Shown here: positions 63,011 to 64,000 of the stretch, piece by piece
Layout of the letters: the number at the start of each line of letters is the position of its first letter
How positions within the stretch are numbered: the first letter of the stretch is position 1
Assembly: GCA_903822425.1 (NCBI GenBank)
Contig: CAIJOY010000047.1
Span: 47,753-111,752, forward strand
From: an uncultured Actinomycetes bacterium
Lineage (GTDB): Bacteria; Actinomycetota; Actinomycetes; Nanopelagicales; Nanopelagicaceae
Length of the DNA stretch: 64,000 bases
Direction: 5' to 3'
Notes under the pieces: model-generated
Database searches by the model: none
What the model was told of the DNA's origin: nothing
What the model saw: only the letters and a program-made list of their open reading frames with translations
Translations under genes and position numbers: made by a program

Positions 63011-64000
63011 TTGTAATTATTGGTGGCGGACCCGCAGGAATCTCGGCTGCCTTAGCGGCCGCAGAAAACGGCGCACAGATAATCCTCATTGAAAGTAGCT
63101 CACGACTTGGCGGTCAATATTGGCGTCATAAGCAAGGGCAAAATTTCTCTATCGGTAACTCCCTTACCGCACATTCCCAGGTAGAAGTTTTATTAAACGC
63201 TCACGTCTGGCATGCATCCTACAAAGCTGGCAAAACAACTTTGAATGTAATAGCCAATGGTAAAGAAAGAATCATTGAAACCGAATCACTGATCATTGCA
63301 ACAGGTGCATACGATCGCTCTCTGCCTTTCCCCGGTTGGAATCTACCTGGCGTGATGACACCGGGTGGCGCTCAAGCTTTACTCAAAGGCAGCGGCGTTG
63401 GATTTGGGAAAAAAGTGGTTGTTGCAGGAACTGGTCCATTTCTACTCCCAGTTGCAACAGGATTAGCTCAAGCTGGAGTGAACGTAATTGGTTTCTATGA
63501 GGCGAACTCGATCAGTGCCTGGATGCCGCACCTACCTCAATTGATTCTTAATCCTTCTAAACTTCGAGAAGCTTTTAGGTACGCCATCATGTTGAGAAAA
63601 TATCACATTAAGCAAAAAAGAAAATGGACTGTAGTAGCAGCTCACGCAGATTCTCAAGGAAAGCTAGCTCGCGTCACTATCGCAAAAATTGATCGCAACT
63701 TTAGGATCAGACATAGCAGAGAAATAGATTGCGATTGCCTAGCAATTGGTTGGGGATTTACGAGTGACCTTTCCCTGGCTAATAATCTTGGAGTTCAGCA
63801 AGAAATGTCCTTGGTAGACCAAAGCATGTTTGTAAGAGTTGATAAATCTCAAAAGACTAATTTACCTGGAGTATTTGCAGCGGGTGAAATTACCGGTATC
63901 GGAGGTTGGCAATTGTCTGTCACTGAAGGCCGAATTGCCGGTCTGGCAGCAACTGATCGTTCCGCAAGTAAATTGTTACTCCGAAGGTTTGTCCAGAGAA
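63007..64000 (+). CDS. FAD/NAD(P)-binding oxidoreductase (HcnB-like alpha subunit), 3' end beyond window
   Basis: This ORF is absent from the track because it runs off the right edge. From ATG 63007 it is open for about 331 codons. It has the dinucleotide motif IIGGGPAGISAALAAAENGA, the HcnB/opine-oxidase hallmark RLGGQYWRH, ATGAYDRSLPFPGWNLPGVM, a second nucleotide motif VVVAGTGPFLLPVATGLAQAG and GVFAAGEITGIGGW. In relatives a C-terminal Cys-rich BFD-like [2Fe-2S] domain follows; it would lie outside the window. It completes the three-subunit oxidase with the two preceding genes. Confidence 0.88.
   Translation, partial: MIVIIGGGPAGISAALAAAENGAQIILIESSSRLGGQYWRHKQGQNFSIGNSLTAHSQVEVLLNAHVWHASYKAGKTTLNVIANGKERIIETESLIIATGAYDRSLPFPGWNLPGVMTPGGAQALLKGSGVGFGKKVVVAGTGPFLLPVATGLAQAGVNVIGFYEANSISAWMPHLPQLILNPSKLREAFRYAIMLRKYHIKQKRKWTVVAAHADSQGKLARVTIAKIDRNFRIRHSREIDCDCLAIGWGFTSDLSLANNLGVQQEMSLVDQSMFVRVDKSQKTNLPGVFAAGEITGIGGWQLSVTEGRIAGLAATDRSASKLLLRRFVQR

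Noticed and set aside
60586-64000. Calling the oxidase a hydrogen cyanide synthase
   Set aside because: HcnABC, opine oxidases and hydroxyproline/proline dehydrogenases share this subunit design, and nothing visible here singles out cyanide production.
1-64000. CRISPR array, insertion sequence, integrase or prophage genes
   Set aside because: No direct-repeat/spacer pattern, transposase, integrase or phage-structural motif was found among the ORFs or gaps.

Overview
The window looks like chromosomal DNA from a streamlined, low-to-moderate-GC actinobacterium. The best guess is a freshwater acI-type lineage (Nanopelagicales, Candidatus Planktophila or Nanopelagicus-like). The reasons are the actinobacterial gene order (phosphoglycerate mutase-tlpA-ccdA-resB-ccsB next to menA/menE/menB/menC/menD, then menG next to nuoA-N and a polyprenyl synthase), the XPB helicase with its helicase_C_3/WYL partner, KorAB, very short intergenic spaces, 1-8 bp gene overlaps, frequent GTG/TTG starts and several probable leaderless starts. 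The genus is an inference. No insertion sequence, prophage, CRISPR array or rRNA is visible. No gene-free stretch reaches 300 bp; the longest, 9553-9795, holds a terminator-like hairpin.

Layout. 1-4.1 kb (-): an XPB helicase cut by the window edge, an M20 peptidase and a helicase_C_3/WYL protein in one overlapping operon. 4.1-9.3 kb: a HAD phosphatase diverges from a System II cytochrome c maturation operon (TlpA, CcdA, ResB, CcsB). 9.4-11.7 kb: a 63-aa unknown, a large secreted Cys-paired protein and a PLDc_N membrane protein. 11.7-19.7 kb: nearly the whole menaquinone pathway (menA, E, B, C, D, F, G) with bioY. 19.7-35.7 kb: complete complex I, nuoA to nuoN, ending in a polyprenyl diphosphate synthase that probably makes the quinone tail. 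Together these regions encode much of an aerobic respiratory chain: quinone, complex I and cytochrome c assembly.

35.7-37.1 kb: a RarD permease that appears to start at a non-canonical ATT, behind yajQ. 37.2-46.6 kb: a LacI-type regulator followed by a seven-gene operon behind a clear promoter and a LacI-type palindrome. The operon has the upper inositol genes (iolG, iolE, iolD homologues), but instead of iolB/iolC/iolJ it carries an HpaI-type aldolase, a D-2-hydroxyacid dehydrogenase, a second Gfo/Idh/MocA dehydrogenase and a non-IolA-like aldehyde dehydrogenase. This is the best candidate for an undescribed pathway variant. 46.7-50 kb: a lipoprotein, tRNA-Tyr, a shikimate-kinase-like protein without key substrate residues, a short-type 6-phosphogluconate dehydrogenase and a secreted esterase. 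50-57.6 kb: a Dpp-type peptide ABC transporter with an M55 D-aminopeptidase, converging on a beta-lactamase-fold hydrolase; together these suggest use of D-amino-acid or murein peptides. 57.6-60.5 kb: KorAB 2-oxoacid:ferredoxin oxidoreductase. 60.6-64 kb: an ExxE-motif membrane protein coupled to a three-subunit flavin/[2Fe-2S] oxidase of the HcnABC/opine/hydroxyproline dehydrogenase type, running off the right edge.

All calls come from reading the sequence and supplied translations. No database search was run.
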